The notes below the pieces were generated by a model that saw only the letters and a program-made list of their open reading frames with translations, ran no database searches and had not been told where the DNA came from. A stretch of DNA of 64,000 bases from Hoeflea phototrophica DFL-43 (GTDB taxonomy: Bacteria; Pseudomonadota; Alphaproteobacteria; Rhizobiales; Rhizobiaceae). Position numbers and translations under genes: made by a program. The stretch lies in assembly GCF_000154705.2 (NCBI RefSeq), contig NZ_CM002917.1, forward strand, positions 1,134,461-1,198,460, in the 5' to 3' direction. Positions 18,018 through 27,499 of the stretch are shown here, one piece after another; within the stretch, counting starts at the first letter, position 1; every line of letters begins with the position of its first letter.

Positions 18018-20066
18018 ATGGCAACACTTAACGATCCGCTGCTGCAACCCTACCAGCTCAAGCATCTGACGCTGAAGAACCGGATCATGACCACCAGCCA
18101 TGAGCCCGCCTATCCCGAAGACGGGATGCCCAAGGACCGCTACCGCGCCTATCATGTCGAACGCGCCCGGGCCGGGATCGCCATGACCATGACGGCAGGC
18201 TCGGCGGCGGTCTCAAAAGACAGTCCGCCGGTGTTCAACAATGTTCTGGCCTACAAGGACGAAGTGGTGGGCTGGATGAAGAAGCTCACCGACGAGTGCC
18301 ACGAGCACGGCTGCGCGGTGATGATCCAGCTGACCCATCTTGGCCGCCGCACCCACTGGAACAAGGGCGACTGGCTGCCCGCGCTCTCGACCAGCCACCA
18401 GCGTGAACCAGCGCACCGGGCATTCCCCAAGAAGATGGAAGACTGGGACATCGCGCGGGTCATTGCCGACTACGCCGATGCTGCCGAACGCATGGCGGAA
18501 GCCGGTCTCGATGGCGTCGAGCTGGAATGCTACGGCCACCTGATGGACCAGTTCATGTCGCCGCTGACCAATGAACTCGACGGGCCTTACGGTGGAAGTC
18601 TCGAAAACCGCGCCCGCTTCGCGCTCGACGTGGTCGCAGCGATAAGGGCCAAGGTCGGCGGCAGGCTGATCGTCGGCATTCGATACACCGCTGACGAAAC
18701 CGCCAAGGGCGGGATCGATGAAGACGAAGGCGTTGCCATCGGCCACATGTTCAAGGCTTCGGGCCAGGTCGATTTTCTAAATGTCATCCGTGGTCAGATC
18801 CACACCGATCCGGCGATGACCGACGTGATCCCGGTGCAGGGCATGCGCTCGGCGCCGCATCTCGATTTCGCCGGCCGCATCCGCGCCGAGGTTGGATTGC
18901 CGACATTCCACGCCGCCCGCATTCCCGATGTGGCCACAGCGCGCCATGCCATCTCCAGCGGCAAGCTCGACATGATCGGCATGACGCGGGCGCATATGGC
19001 GGATCCGCATCTGGTCAAAAAGATCATGGAGGGCCGCGAGGACGATATTCGCCCCTGTGTCGGCGCCACCTATTGCCTCGACCGGATCTATCAGGCCGGG
19101 GACGCGCTCTGCATCCACAATCCGGCAACCGGTCGCGAACTTACCATGCCGCACACGATCATGCGGGCGGAGAAGTCCAGGCGTGTTGTTATCGTCGGGG
19201 CCGGGCCTGCAGGTCTCGAAGCGGCTCGCGTTGCAGCGGAGCGTGGGCACCGGGTTACGGTGTTTGAAGCCCAACCCGATGCAGGAGGTCAGATCAGGCT
19301 GACTGCGCAAAACCAGCGCCGAAGGGAAATGATCGGCATCATCGAGTGGCGCATGGCGCAATGCGCAGCGCGCGATGTCGAATTCCGCTTCAACACCTGG
19401 GCCGAAGCGGAAGAGGTCATGGCCGAGAGTCCCGACGTGGTGATCATCGCCACCGGGGGCCTGCCGCACACCGAAGTTCTCGAGCAAGGCAACGACCTGG
19501 TGGTCTCAAGCTGGGACCTGATCTCGGGTGATGTCAAACCGGGCAAGCAGGTGCTGGTCTATGATGATGCGGGAGACCACGCCGGATTGCAGGCGGCGGA
19601 AGTGGCAGCTCAGGCCGGGGCCACGGTCGAGATCATGACCCCAGACCGCAGCTTCGCCCCCGATGTGATGGCGATGAACCTGGTTCCCTATATGCGGTCG
19701 CTGCAGGACAAGGACGTGACCTTCACCGTCACCTACCGTCTGACCTCGGTCGAGCGCGACGGCAATCAGCTCAAGGCTATCATCGGCAGCGATTACATGC
19801 CACTTGCCAAGACACGCAGCTTTGACCAGGTGGTCATCAACCATGGCACCTTGCCGCTGGATGAGCTCTATTTCGAGCTCAAGCCGCACTCAAGCAATCT
19901 TGGTCAGGTCGATTATGATGCGTTCATATCCGGCGCGCCGCAAACGCTGAACGGCGGCCCCTCGGATGGCGAAGGCTTCCAGCTCTTCCGCATCGGCGAT
20001 GCCATCGCAGCGCGCAACACCCACGCCGCGATCTATGATGCGCTCAGGCTGATGAAGGATGTCTGA
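18018..20066 (+). CDS. NADH:flavin oxidoreductase of the TMADH/StcD (N-methylproline demethylase) type
   Basis: A 682-residue two-domain flavoenzyme. Residues 1-350 form an Old Yellow Enzyme TIM barrel with FMN (HLGRRTHWNKGDWLPALS, LDGVELECYGHLMDQFMSPL, LDGPYGGSLENR). Residues about 390-680 form an FAD/NAD(P)-binding part starting VVIVGAGPAGLEAAR. Between them are Cys347, Ala350, Cys353 and Cys365 in the place where trimethylamine dehydrogenase has four iron-sulfur Cys ligands, so the second ligand is replaced by Ala. Related enzymes demethylate N-methylproline (StcD), trimethylamine or dimethylamine. It sits directly behind the MttB-family gene, suggesting stepwise demethylation of one amine. 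The exact substrate is unknown. Confidence 0.85.
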   Translation: MATLNDPLLQPYQLKHLTLKNRIMTTSHEPAYPEDGMPKDRYRAYHVERARAGIAMTMTAGSAAVSKDSPPVFNNVLAYKDEVVGWMKKLTDECHEHGCAVMIQLTHLGRRTHWNKGDWLPALSTSHQREPAHRAFPKKMEDWDIARVIADYADAAERMAEAGLDGVELECYGHLMDQFMSPLTNELDGPYGGSLENRARFALDVVAAIRAKVGGRLIVGIRYTADETAKGGIDEDEGVAIGHMFKASGQVDFLNVIRGQIHTDPAMTDVIPVQGMRSAPHLDFAGRIRAEVGLPTFHAARIPDVATARHAISSGKLDMIGMTRAHMADPHLVKKIMEGREDDIRPCVGATYCLDRIYQAGDALCIHNPATGRELTMPHTIMRAEKSRRVVIVGAGPAGLEAARVAAERGHRVTVFEAQPDAGGQIRLTAQNQRRREMIGIIEWRMAQCAARDVEFRFNTWAEAEEVMAESPDVVIIATGGLPHTEVLEQGNDLVVSSWDLISGDVKPGKQVLVYDDAGDHAGLQAAEVAAQAGATVEIMTPDRSFAPDVMAMNLVPYMRSLQDKDVTFTVTYRLTSVERDGNQLKAIIGSDYMPLAKTRSFDQVVINHGTLPLDELYFELKPHSSNLGQVDYDAFISGAPQTLNGGPSDGEGFQLFRIGDAIAARNTHAAIYDALRLMKDV

Positions 20067-20125
20067 GGGAGCGGGCACTTTCCTTTTTTGTCGGTCATAA
20101 GTGTGTCCGTTAGGTTAGCGCAGGA

Positions 20126-22099
20126 TCAGGAACCCGCGCGGGAAAGCGGTGTGATGGCGACGCCGGAGGGCTCAATCATGAGGTCGCCCAGCAAGGGCTT
20201 ACCCGTCCAGCCCAAAGCCGAGAGATCGAATGCCGTAGCACCGTAATTGAACGCGAACACGTGATTGCCGTGGCGTCTGAGCCGCAAACCGTCCCGCAAT
20301 TCCTTGGTCACGAGCCCCCCGCGGCTCGCAAGCCGCATGATGATGTCATAGAGCAGACCTTGGTCCGGCCAGCCGCCCAGATATCGGCGGTTACCCTGCG
20401 CGACCAGACCCGGCACGCCATCCCCGGTTGTCAGGATGTTTTCCGTCTCCGGTCCGGCCTCCAGGAATTCGCGCCAATACTGGAACGATCCGCCCTCGGC
20501 CAGATAGACCGGGGTGTCCTCACGCAGTGATTCCACATGGGTCACCCGCACATCGAGGATATCCTTGGGAAGCGCGGGGGGCAGACTGTCGGGAATGGCG
20601 AAGTCAGCGGTTTTGGAACCACTGCGAGGACCGATCAACACGTGGCCCTGATAGGCGCGGACCGCCTCGATCAGCGCGGGTGTCCAGGTGAAAAGGCCCG
20701 GAATCGTCACCAGACCGTAGCCCTCGAGATCTGGCGCGCTTGCCGGGACGATGTCGATGGAAAGACCCAGTCGCCGCATGGTCCGGTAGAAGTCGAACAC
20801 CAGCCGGAAGTAATCGAATTCGCGGCCCTGCGGCTGGATCTCCCAGGCCCAGGCCGAAGGATAGTCAAAAACAATCGCCACATCGGCCTTGCCGGCTGAA
20901 TCGGACAGCTCTCTGTCGAGTGCGCCAAGCTCTGATGAAACCTGGGCGGCCTCATGAAATCCCTGTGCCTCGACCGAATCGGAGCGCAGCAGTCCGGCAT
21001 GCATCTGCTCCTGCGCGAAGGGGGCTTGGCGCCAGCGGAAATAGCTGACGGTTTCCGCACCATGGGCAAAGGCTTCCCAACTCCACAGGCGCACCATGCC
21101 GTTGCGCGGTGCTGGATTGTGAGGCGCCCAGTTGACCGGGCCGGGCTGCTGCTCCATCACCCACCAGCGGCCCTTAGACGTGGCGCGGTAGAGATCATGG
21201 TGAAAGGCCTGGAAATCCGGATCGCCTGCATGGGCGAACTGCCGTTTCCAGTCATCATTCTGATCGGAACGGTCTTCAAGAAAACCGAGCGGATAGGAAT
21301 CCCAGCTTGATATGTCGAGATCCGCGCCGACATCGAAATGATCGAAGACGAGTGTCCGGCCCATGAAATTGTGGATCACGTCGCGGCCCGGCGAATGCGC
21401 GCGGATGATATCGGCCTGCGCCTTGTTGAACCGCACCACCATGTCCGAGGCGAAGCGACGGAAATCCATCACATGCGTAGGGTTGGGTTCGGTCACGGTC
21501 AGGTTCGGCAGCTCGACTTCCGAAAACTCCGAAATCTCCATCGACCAGAACACATTGCCCCAGGCCCGGTTGAGCGCTTCGGGTGACTGGTATTTGCGCT
21601 GCAGCCATGCCTGAAACCCGGCTTTTGCCGCTGGTGAATAGGACAGTGTGGTGTTGTGGCAATCATATTCATTGTCGGTCTGCCAGGCGGCAATACCGGG
21701 ATGCGCCCCAAAGGCCTTGGCCAGCGCAAGCGTGATCCGCTTGCACTCTTCGAGGTAGCCGTCATGGGCGAAGTCATAATGCCGCCGCGATCCGAATTTC
21801 CGGGTGAGCCCGTCTGCTCCCACCGGCAGCATGTCCGGCATTTCATCCACCAGCCATTTCGGCGGGGTTGCCGTCGGTGTGCCCAGAACCACCTTCAATC
21901 CTGCTTGGTGCAGGACATCTATGGCACGGCCGAGCCAGTCGAATTCATAGACGCCGCGACGAGGCTCAAGCCGCGACCAGGCAAACTCGCCGATGCGCAC
22001 ATGGACAATTCCGAGTGACGCCATGCGTGCGGCGTCTTCAACCCATTGCGCTTCCGGCCAGTGCTCCGGATAGTAGCACACTCCGAGCGTGCGGTTCAT
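20126..22099 (-). CDS. Beta-galactosidase, glycoside hydrolase family 42
   Basis: A 657-residue cytoplasmic GH42 enzyme that removes terminal beta-D-galactose. The N-terminus MNRTLGVCYYPEHWPEAQWV and LVDEMPDMLPVGADG are typical. The acid/base is Glu144 in WQTDNEYD and the nucleophile is Glu316 in WVMEQQPGPVNW. Trimerisation (FDYFRLVFDFYRTMRRLG) and C-terminal beta domains are present, so the length is complete. The ATG at 22097-22099 has a GGAGA site, and longer N-terminal extensions would run into the upstream gene. It is the last gene of the minus-strand galactoside operon, 22 bases after the lactonase. Galactose released here can enter the oxidative route encoded upstream. Confidence 0.93.
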   Translation of the reverse strand: MNRTLGVCYYPEHWPEAQWVEDAARMASLGIVHVRIGEFAWSRLEPRRGVYEFDWLGRAIDVLHQAGLKVVLGTPTATPPKWLVDEMPDMLPVGADGLTRKFGSRRHYDFAHDGYLEECKRITLALAKAFGAHPGIAAWQTDNEYDCHNTTLSYSPAAKAGFQAWLQRKYQSPEALNRAWGNVFWSMEISEFSEVELPNLTVTEPNPTHVMDFRRFASDMVVRFNKAQADIIRAHSPGRDVIHNFMGRTLVFDHFDVGADLDISSWDSYPLGFLEDRSDQNDDWKRQFAHAGDPDFQAFHHDLYRATSKGRWWVMEQQPGPVNWAPHNPAPRNGMVRLWSWEAFAHGAETVSYFRWRQAPFAQEQMHAGLLRSDSVEAQGFHEAAQVSSELGALDRELSDSAGKADVAIVFDYPSAWAWEIQPQGREFDYFRLVFDFYRTMRRLGLSIDIVPASAPDLEGYGLVTIPGLFTWTPALIEAVRAYQGHVLIGPRSGSKTADFAIPDSLPPALPKDILDVRVTHVESLREDTPVYLAEGGSFQYWREFLEAGPETENILTTGDGVPGLVAQGNRRYLGGWPDQGLLYDIIMRLASRGGLVTKELRDGLRLRRHGNHVFAFNYGATAFDLSALGWTGKPLLGDLMIEPSGVAITPLSRAGS

Positions 22100-22121
22100 G
22101 GCGACGTCTCCATCAAATCTG

Positions 22122-23012
22122 TCAAAGAATGTAGTCTGGCTCGAACCGGCCCTTGACCGGATGGTCGAGCAGGAAGGTTTTGCCCGCTTCCGGATCTGCG
22201 GCAAGTGCTTCCGCCGACATGCCCTGTTGCGCTGATGTGACCAGCAGCCGGTCAGCTTTGACACCGACAAAGGCCGGGCAACTCGTCTGGCTTGCAGGCA
22301 CACTCAGGGACTTGATCCGTTTGCCGTCTGGTGAGTAGGCATCGACCGAACCGGCGCCCCAGCGGGCGTTCCAGATCGCGCCTTCCGCATCACAGACCGC
22401 GCCATCAAGCCCGCCCTTGCCGCCGCTGTGGTCCAAGAACACCTGCGGCTCACCCACTGGCAGCGCGGTTGCCGGGTCGATGGCCACGCGCATCAACCTG
22501 GCGGTGACCGTGTCGGTGAAATAGGCCGCCGCGCCATCAGGTGAAAAGCAGATCGCATTGGGGATGGTGATCCCGGGATAGAGCAGGGTCAGGTTGCCGC
22601 GGGCAACATGATAGATCGCACCGGCACCGGCTTCAGCCTGCTTGCCCATGGTCCCGATCCACAGTGCACCACTCCGGTGCACCCGTCCGTCGTTGGAGCG
22701 GGTCACCGGATTGTCGGCCTCGATCGGTGTGATCAGCTCAAGCGCCCCGGTCCGGACTGTCCGAAGGTGCAGGCCTGTTTCGGTGGCGATGATCTGCCGG
22801 TCAGCATCGACGCGCGCCAGAACGCTGCTCATTTCCGGCAACGTGTGAGACCTGATCTCGCCGGTCGCGACCGTGCATTCCATCAGTCTCTTGCCGAGGA
22901 TGTCGAACCACCAGGCTGTGCCGGTATGCGGGTCATAGGTTGCCCCCTCGCCAAGCAGGCAGGCCGGCGCGTTCAGAATGGTTCCCGCAAAGGGGGGGGA
23001 GTCCGTGTTCAC
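22122..23012 (-). CDS. SMP-30/gluconolactonase family lactonase (probable galactonolactonase)
   Basis: A 296-residue six-bladed beta-propeller of the SMP-30/regucalcin/LRE family. Seen are LLGEGATYDPHTGTAWWFDI (metal-ligand Glu near the N-terminus), RSNDGRVHRSGALWIGTMG, ITIPNAICFSPDGAAAYFTD (Asn ligand) and GGLDGAVCDAEGAIWNARWG (Asp ligand). These enzymes open sugar lactones. Placed between the KDPGal aldolase and GH42, and with a galactose-dehydrogenase-like SDR in the same operon, it probably hydrolyses D-galactono-lactone to galactonate. Its ATG overlaps the dgoA stop in an ATGA arrangement. Sugar specificity is inferred from context only. Confidence 0.88.
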   Translation of the reverse strand: MNTDSPPFAGTILNAPACLLGEGATYDPHTGTAWWFDILGKRLMECTVATGEIRSHTLPEMSSVLARVDADRQIIATETGLHLRTVRTGALELITPIEADNPVTRSNDGRVHRSGALWIGTMGKQAEAGAGAIYHVARGNLTLLYPGITIPNAICFSPDGAAAYFTDTVTARLMRVAIDPATALPVGEPQVFLDHSGGKGGLDGAVCDAEGAIWNARWGAGSVDAYSPDGKRIKSLSVPASQTSCPAFVGVKADRLLVTSAQQGMSAEALAADPEAGKTFLLDHPVKGRFEPDYIL

Positions 23013-23647
23013 AGCCCGGCCTCCGCAAGTGCATCAAAGGCGGCAATCGCTTCGATGCCGCGGCGGTTTACCTCTCCGGCTGCCATGCCCGCCTTGTAGA
23101 GGCTTGAGCCCAGCCCGAAGGTTCGGATCCCGACCTTGGCGTAGGCTGCGAAATCCGCGTTGGAGACACCGCCCACTGCGCCGACGGGAACGTCCTTCGG
23201 CAGCACTGCCGAAATTGCGTTTATGCCTGATGGCCCGAGCACGCTGGCCGGGAAGAACTTGAGCGCCGAGGCCCCTGCCGCGCAGGCCGCCAGAGCCTCG
23301 GTCGGGGTAAACACGCCGGGCATGGTCACCATGCCATGGGAACCAGCGCGGTCTATCACCTGCGCCTCGACATTCGGGCTGACCATCAGCCGCCCGCCCA
23401 CATCATTGAGGCGGTCGACATCTTCCACTGTGAGAACTGTGCCGGCACCAATCAGCACGCCCTCGGGGGCGCGCTTGACGGCCAGCTCGATCGAACGGAA
23501 CGGATCGGGTGAGTTGAGCGGAATCTCGATGGCGGTAAAGCCGGCTTCGATCAGGCCGTCCACAATGGCTTCGGTCTCTGTGGGCTTGATGCCGCGCAGG
23601 ATGGCCACGAGGCCGCGTTTCATCGGGGGGAAGGGAATTCGTGTCAT
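23009..23647 (-). CDS. dgoA: 2-dehydro-3-deoxy-6-phosphogalactonate aldolase
   Basis: A 212-residue class I aldolase of the KDPG/KDPGal family. It has the catalytic Glu region GFTAIEIPLNSPDPFRSIEL, IGAGTVLTVEDVDRL, MVSPNVEAQVI, MPGVFTPTEALAACAAGA and the Schiff-base Lys in ALKFFPASVLGPSGI. The PLNSP form after IEI is typical of DgoA rather than of Eda. The product pair is pyruvate and glyceraldehyde 3-phosphate. The ATG at 23645-23647 overlaps the dgoK stop (ATGA), and its own stop overlaps the lactonase start, so translation is coupled through this part of the operon. Confidence 0.92.
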   Translation of the reverse strand: MTRIPFPPMKRGLVAILRGIKPTETEAIVDGLIEAGFTAIEIPLNSPDPFRSIELAVKRAPEGVLIGAGTVLTVEDVDRLNDVGGRLMVSPNVEAQVIDRAGSHGMVTMPGVFTPTEALAACAAGASALKFFPASVLGPSGINAISAVLPKDVPVGAVGGVSNADFAAYAKVGIRTFGLGSSLYKAGMAAGEVNRRGIEAIAAFDALAEAGL

Positions 23648-24576
23648 GCGCGTTTCCGATCTCCGGTTTTTGCAGAATGGCTCCGCCATGCTTCCATCAG
23701 GCCGCGTTGGACTGCCACATCCGCATCGATGTCACGGATCTGCGCCCCGCATTCCGACAGTGCCGCATGATAGAGCCGCTGCAGCGCGCCGCTCGCCACA
23801 AGGCCGATCTCTTCGTCACCACGCAGACCCGCGCCTGCGAGCTCCGCGCCGATAAGCAGGCCCGAAAGCCGGGCACGGTTTTCTTCCTGCCTGGTGTCAT
23901 GCAGCAATTGCCCGGCACGGATGGAAAACAGGTGATGCGTTGTCAGTTCGGGCCGTGTCCAGCCGTCACGCACCCCGCTTGCAAAAGCCGGATCGCGGGC
24001 ATCGACCGGACCTTCGCCACCTGTCGAATACGCCACAATGGTTTTTCCGGTAACCGCCGAGAACAATTCGCCGGTCATGAAGGTTTCGAAACCGGTGACC
24101 ACCGATCCTTCCATGGTCACCCATTTCGAATGCGTGCCGGGCATGCAGTAGCGCGCGCCATCAGGCATGTCGAAATATGCCCCCAGCAGCTGGGTTTCCT
24201 CGCCGCGCATGACATCCGGCTCGTTGAGCGAACGCACGGCGAGGCCCGGAACGATGATGATTTCGCGTGCGGTTCCGGGCACCAGGGTGGCGTTTTCGCC
24301 AATGGTTGCGATATCGGCAGGGGTGTCGAGGTAGCCGGCTTCCACCCAGCCCTGACGGGATCCGGCCATGCCACAGATCACAACCGGAATTTGTTCGGGC
24401 ACCGACAAGGCGGAGAGGTGGCTCTCCAGGACAGTCTCGAAGCCACTCGCAGCGACTTCGCTCATGCCTTCGTGGCTGCGGTGCTCGGCCAGCACTGTGC
24501 CGTCTGCTGACATCAACCACAGCCGGAAGCTCGAGGTTCCCCAATCGACCGCGACAAGAAAAGGCAGCGTGCTCAC
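23644..24576 (-). CDS. dgoK: 2-dehydro-3-deoxygalactonokinase
   Basis: A 310-residue kinase of the DgoK family within the ASKHA fold. The N-terminal phosphate loop is FLVAVDWGTSSFRLWLM, followed by VVICGMAGSRQGWVEAGYLD, then IIIVPGLAV, VMRGEETQLLGAY and MPGTHSKWVTMEGSVVTGFE, all typical of the family. It phosphorylates 2-keto-3-deoxygalactonate for cleavage by DgoA. The preferred start is GTG 24574-24576, which overlaps the SDR stop as GTGA; the ORF could extend 24 codons further but those overlap the SDR gene and look unrelated. Coupled on both sides. Confidence 0.92.
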   Translation of the reverse strand: MSTLPFLVAVDWGTSSFRLWLMSADGTVLAEHRSHEGMSEVAASGFETVLESHLSALSVPEQIPVVICGMAGSRQGWVEAGYLDTPADIATIGENATLVPGTAREIIIVPGLAVRSLNEPDVMRGEETQLLGAYFDMPDGARYCMPGTHSKWVTMEGSVVTGFETFMTGELFSAVTGKTIVAYSTGGEGPVDARDPAFASGVRDGWTRPELTTHHLFSIRAGQLLHDTRQEENRARLSGLLIGAELAGAGLRGDEEIGLVASGALQRLYHAALSECGAQIRDIDADVAVQRGLMEAWRSHSAKTGDRKRA

Positions 24577-25349
24577 ATCATGCCTCCATCGGCGATCAGC
24601 ACCTGTGCGGTGACCATCGCACTGGCGCTCGAGGCGAGGAAAAGGCATGGGCCGATCATGTCATCGGGTTCGATGGTGCGCTTGATGCACTGCCGGTCGA
24701 GCATCTGCGCCAGCCCCTCTTCGGTTACCCAGAGCCGCTTCTGCCGCTCGGTCATCACCCACCCAGGCGCGATTGCATTGACCCTGATGCCATCAGGCCC
24801 GAGCCGCCCGGCCAGCCCCTTGGTCAGCCCGACGATGCCAGCCTTGGCCGCGGTATAGGCGGGCATGGCGCCTATGTTGAGCATGTAGGAGGTGGAGGTG
24901 AAATTGACGATCGTTCCGCCACCCGCAGCGATCATTCCGGGCGCAACCGCCTTGGCGGTGAAGGCGACTGGTCTAAGATTGATCGCCTGATTGGCGTCCC
25001 AATAGTCTTCGCTCATGTCGAGCAGTTCATGCCGGTCGTCAAACGCGGCATTGTTGACCAGAACGCGCGCCGCTCCATGGGCTGCTTCGGCTTGCGGCAC
25101 GGACCGTCTGATTGCGCCGACATCCGTGAGGTCGGCATGGATGAACAATGGCGCATGGCGGCCAATATCGGCCAGGCGTGCGGCAAGTTCGCGGCTTGGC
25201 TTTTCGGCGATGTCGATGAAAGCGACCTTTGCGCCCTGGCGAACAAACCCCTCGGTCAGCGCCGCCCCGATGCCCGTGCCTCCGCCGGTGATCAGCACCG
25301 CAGCGCCGTCTAGGTCCGGATACACAGGATGATCGGATGCGGTGGTCAT
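24573..25349 (-). CDS. SDR family oxidoreductase, probable galactose dehydrogenase
   Basis: A 258-residue classical short-chain dehydrogenase. The cofactor loop is VLITGGGTGIGAALTEGF near residue 18, with Asp after the second strand (VAFIDIA) pointing to NAD+. VLVNNAAFDDRH, the catalytic Ser/Tyr/Lys set (NFTSTSYMLN and YTAAKAGIVGLTK) and RVNAIAPGWVMTER complete the fold. In this operon, beside lactonase, DgoK and DgoA, the best guess is D-galactose 1-dehydrogenase, the first step of the De Ley-Doudoroff route; rhizobial galactose dehydrogenases are of the SDR family. Its start overlaps the alpha-galactosidase stop by four bases. Substrate assigned by context. Confidence 0.85.
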   Translation of the reverse strand: MTTASDHPVYPDLDGAAVLITGGGTGIGAALTEGFVRQGAKVAFIDIAEKPSRELAARLADIGRHAPLFIHADLTDVGAIRRSVPQAEAAHGAARVLVNNAAFDDRHELLDMSEDYWDANQAINLRPVAFTAKAVAPGMIAAGGGTIVNFTSTSYMLNIGAMPAYTAAKAGIVGLTKGLAGRLGPDGIRVNAIAPGWVMTERQKRLWVTEEGLAQMLDRQCIKRTIEPDDMIGPCLFLASSASAMVTAQVLIADGGMM

Positions 25350-27493
25350 GATTGAACTCCTGGGCGCACGGATTGGCCTTCCACCACCAGCATGGTGGCA
25401 GGAAAGGCATTGGGAAGGCGCAAAGCCCCGGCCATCAGCGCCGCGCCTGATAGCCGCACGCTCTCACCCTTGCTGAACGGACTCGAGACATTCTGGTTCA
25501 AGGTTCGCGGAAGATCTTCCGGATTGATCAATCGGATGTCATAGAACGCCTCGGACCGCAATCCCGCAAGCCTGTAGGGGCGTGTCGCGATCTGTTTCGG
25601 TGCACCGGTTTGGCCATGAAACAGCACAAACCGGTCGTTGCCTTCGTTCGTGTCATCGCCCGTGGATGCAAACACTTCCGCATGAACTTCGGGATCCTCG
25701 GTGTCGAGGCGGAGAAGACGAGCCGAAAACAGGAAATCGCGATTGGCCTTGAACCAGGACGTGACCCGTTTGAGCGTTGCAGCCTCATCCGCTGTCAATT
25801 CGCGCGGGTCCATCTCGAATCCCATATGCCGCTGCGCCGCCACCCAGGCGCGGAACGCCATCGGCAGCACCCGGCCCGATGTGTGGCAGGTCCTTGGGCC
25901 GACATGGGAACCCTGGATCTCCGGCGCGATCCAGCGCGAGGCTTCATGCTGCATCCTCAACCGCTCGAGCGCATCGTTGGAATCCGACAACCAGACCCGC
26001 GTTGTGTGGCCCAGAATGCCGAAATCAACGCGCCCGCCACCAGATGCGCAGCTTTCAATCTCGACATCGGGGAAGGCTGCCTCAAGCCGTTCGAGCAAGC
26101 GGTAGAGCGCCACTGTCTGACTGGATGTGCCGCCTGTGAGAATCCGGTTGTGATCCCATTTGATGTAGTCGATCGCATGCTCTGAGAGGATCGCCGAGAT
26201 CTGGTCGAACAGATAATCGCTCACGCCCGAATTGGTGAGATCAAGCACATATTGCTGCCGCCCAGCGGGTTGTCCTTCGGGGCCCTGAAGCCAGTCCGGA
26301 TGAGCGCGCGCCAGATCGCTGTCAAGATTGACCATCTCGGGCTCGAACCAGATGCCGAAACGCATGCCGAGGCTCTGCACATGATCGATCAACGGCGTCA
26401 GCCCGTCGGGATACTTGTTCCGGTCGATGCTCCAGTCGCCCAGAGAGGTGGTGTCATCATTGCGGCCCTTGAACCAGCCGTCATCAAGCACGAAACGTTC
26501 GGCGCCAAGATCTGCGGCCCGGCTGGCGATCTGCTTGAGGTCTTCCGGCGAATGGCGGAAATAGATCGCTTCCCAGCAATTGTAGTGGACCGGACGCGGG
26601 ACCGCGCGGTCCTTGAGTTTGTCGTGCGAAAAGCGCCGTCCCAGCGCGTGGAATGCCTCGGACAATCCGTTCAAACCATCTTTGGACCAGGCCAGGTGGA
26701 CCGTTGGGCTTGATATGGGCTGATCGCTGACACCGTCATCTGCCACGCCGAACTGCACCTGGCGTCGCCCGTCGGGAATTTCCTCGGCAATCATCCGGTG
26801 TCCGCCCGACCAGGCGAGGCTGACGCCGAGGCATTCACCGGAGGTCTCGCCGCAGTCTTCTGCGAGGAATGCGGCACCCGGGAAATGCGCATGGCCAGTC
26901 CGGCCCTCACGGCTCTCGCGCACATGTTGCCCGGTGGCAAAGAGGCGTTCCTGCTTTTGAAACTCGCCGGTCCAGCGCCCGCCATGGTCGAGAATGCGGG
27001 AAAGCCGGTCAGGGATTGGAAACGCACCGGCGCACAACCATCCGATCTGGGATCCGGTTTGAGGGGTGGCGTGCGCCGACAGGCTGAGCAGTCCCGCGTC
27101 ATCAAGATTGATGTCAAGCGTGAGCGACACGCGGTCCAGACGGTCGCTCAGCGTGAACGTCAGAATGCCATTTTCCTTCGCCGCATCGGCCAATACCAGA
27201 TCAGGCGTTGCCGGTTGCCCGGCAGCGCTCAGCAGGCTCAGCCCCGGATGTCCCTGCCAGCCTTCAATGGCTGATGGTATCAGACTCAGAGGCGTCAGCG
27301 GGTCAAGCTGGCCACCGGCGGTGTTGGGCAAGGTCAAACGAGCAAGCAGGCTCAGGTCTTCCTGGTCTGGCAGTGTTGCGCCAAAGTGAATGAGGCACGG
27401 CGTGCTGCCCTCGAAGCTGGCGAACACGGCCGTTCGGTCACCCTCGTCCAGCCGCCAGCAGCTCAGCGCAATTGAGGTCTGTCCTTTCTTCAC
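25346..27493 (-). CDS. Alpha-galactosidase, glycoside hydrolase family 36
   Basis: A 715-residue GH36 enzyme that removes terminal alpha-D-galactose from melibiose, raffinose-type sugars and galactolipid head groups. The (beta/alpha)8 domain shows VHYNCWEAIYFRHSPEDLK, FVLDDGWFKGRNDD, FGIWFEPEMVNLDSDLARAH, the nucleophile Asp447 in DYIKWDHNR, SCASGGGRVDFGIL, and the acid/base Asp504 in VWLSDSND. An N-terminal beta-sandwich and a C-terminal beta domain are present. No signal peptide is visible, so it is cytoplasmic and acts on imported galactosides. The start appears to be GTG at 27491-27493, six bases after the permease stop. It is followed by the SDR in an ATGA overlap. Confidence 0.93.
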   Translation of the reverse strand: MKKGQTSIALSCWRLDEGDRTAVFASFEGSTPCLIHFGATLPDQEDLSLLARLTLPNTAGGQLDPLTPLSLIPSAIEGWQGHPGLSLLSAAGQPATPDLVLADAAKENGILTFTLSDRLDRVSLTLDINLDDAGLLSLSAHATPQTGSQIGWLCAGAFPIPDRLSRILDHGGRWTGEFQKQERLFATGQHVRESREGRTGHAHFPGAAFLAEDCGETSGECLGVSLAWSGGHRMIAEEIPDGRRQVQFGVADDGVSDQPISSPTVHLAWSKDGLNGLSEAFHALGRRFSHDKLKDRAVPRPVHYNCWEAIYFRHSPEDLKQIASRAADLGAERFVLDDGWFKGRNDDTTSLGDWSIDRNKYPDGLTPLIDHVQSLGMRFGIWFEPEMVNLDSDLARAHPDWLQGPEGQPAGRQQYVLDLTNSGVSDYLFDQISAILSEHAIDYIKWDHNRILTGGTSSQTVALYRLLERLEAAFPDVEIESCASGGGRVDFGILGHTTRVWLSDSNDALERLRMQHEASRWIAPEIQGSHVGPRTCHTSGRVLPMAFRAWVAAQRHMGFEMDPRELTADEAATLKRVTSWFKANRDFLFSARLLRLDTEDPEVHAEVFASTGDDTNEGNDRFVLFHGQTGAPKQIATRPYRLAGLRSEAFYDIRLINPEDLPRTLNQNVSSPFSKGESVRLSGAALMAGALRLPNAFPATMLVVEGQSVRPGVQS

Positions 27494-27499
27494 GCAGCA

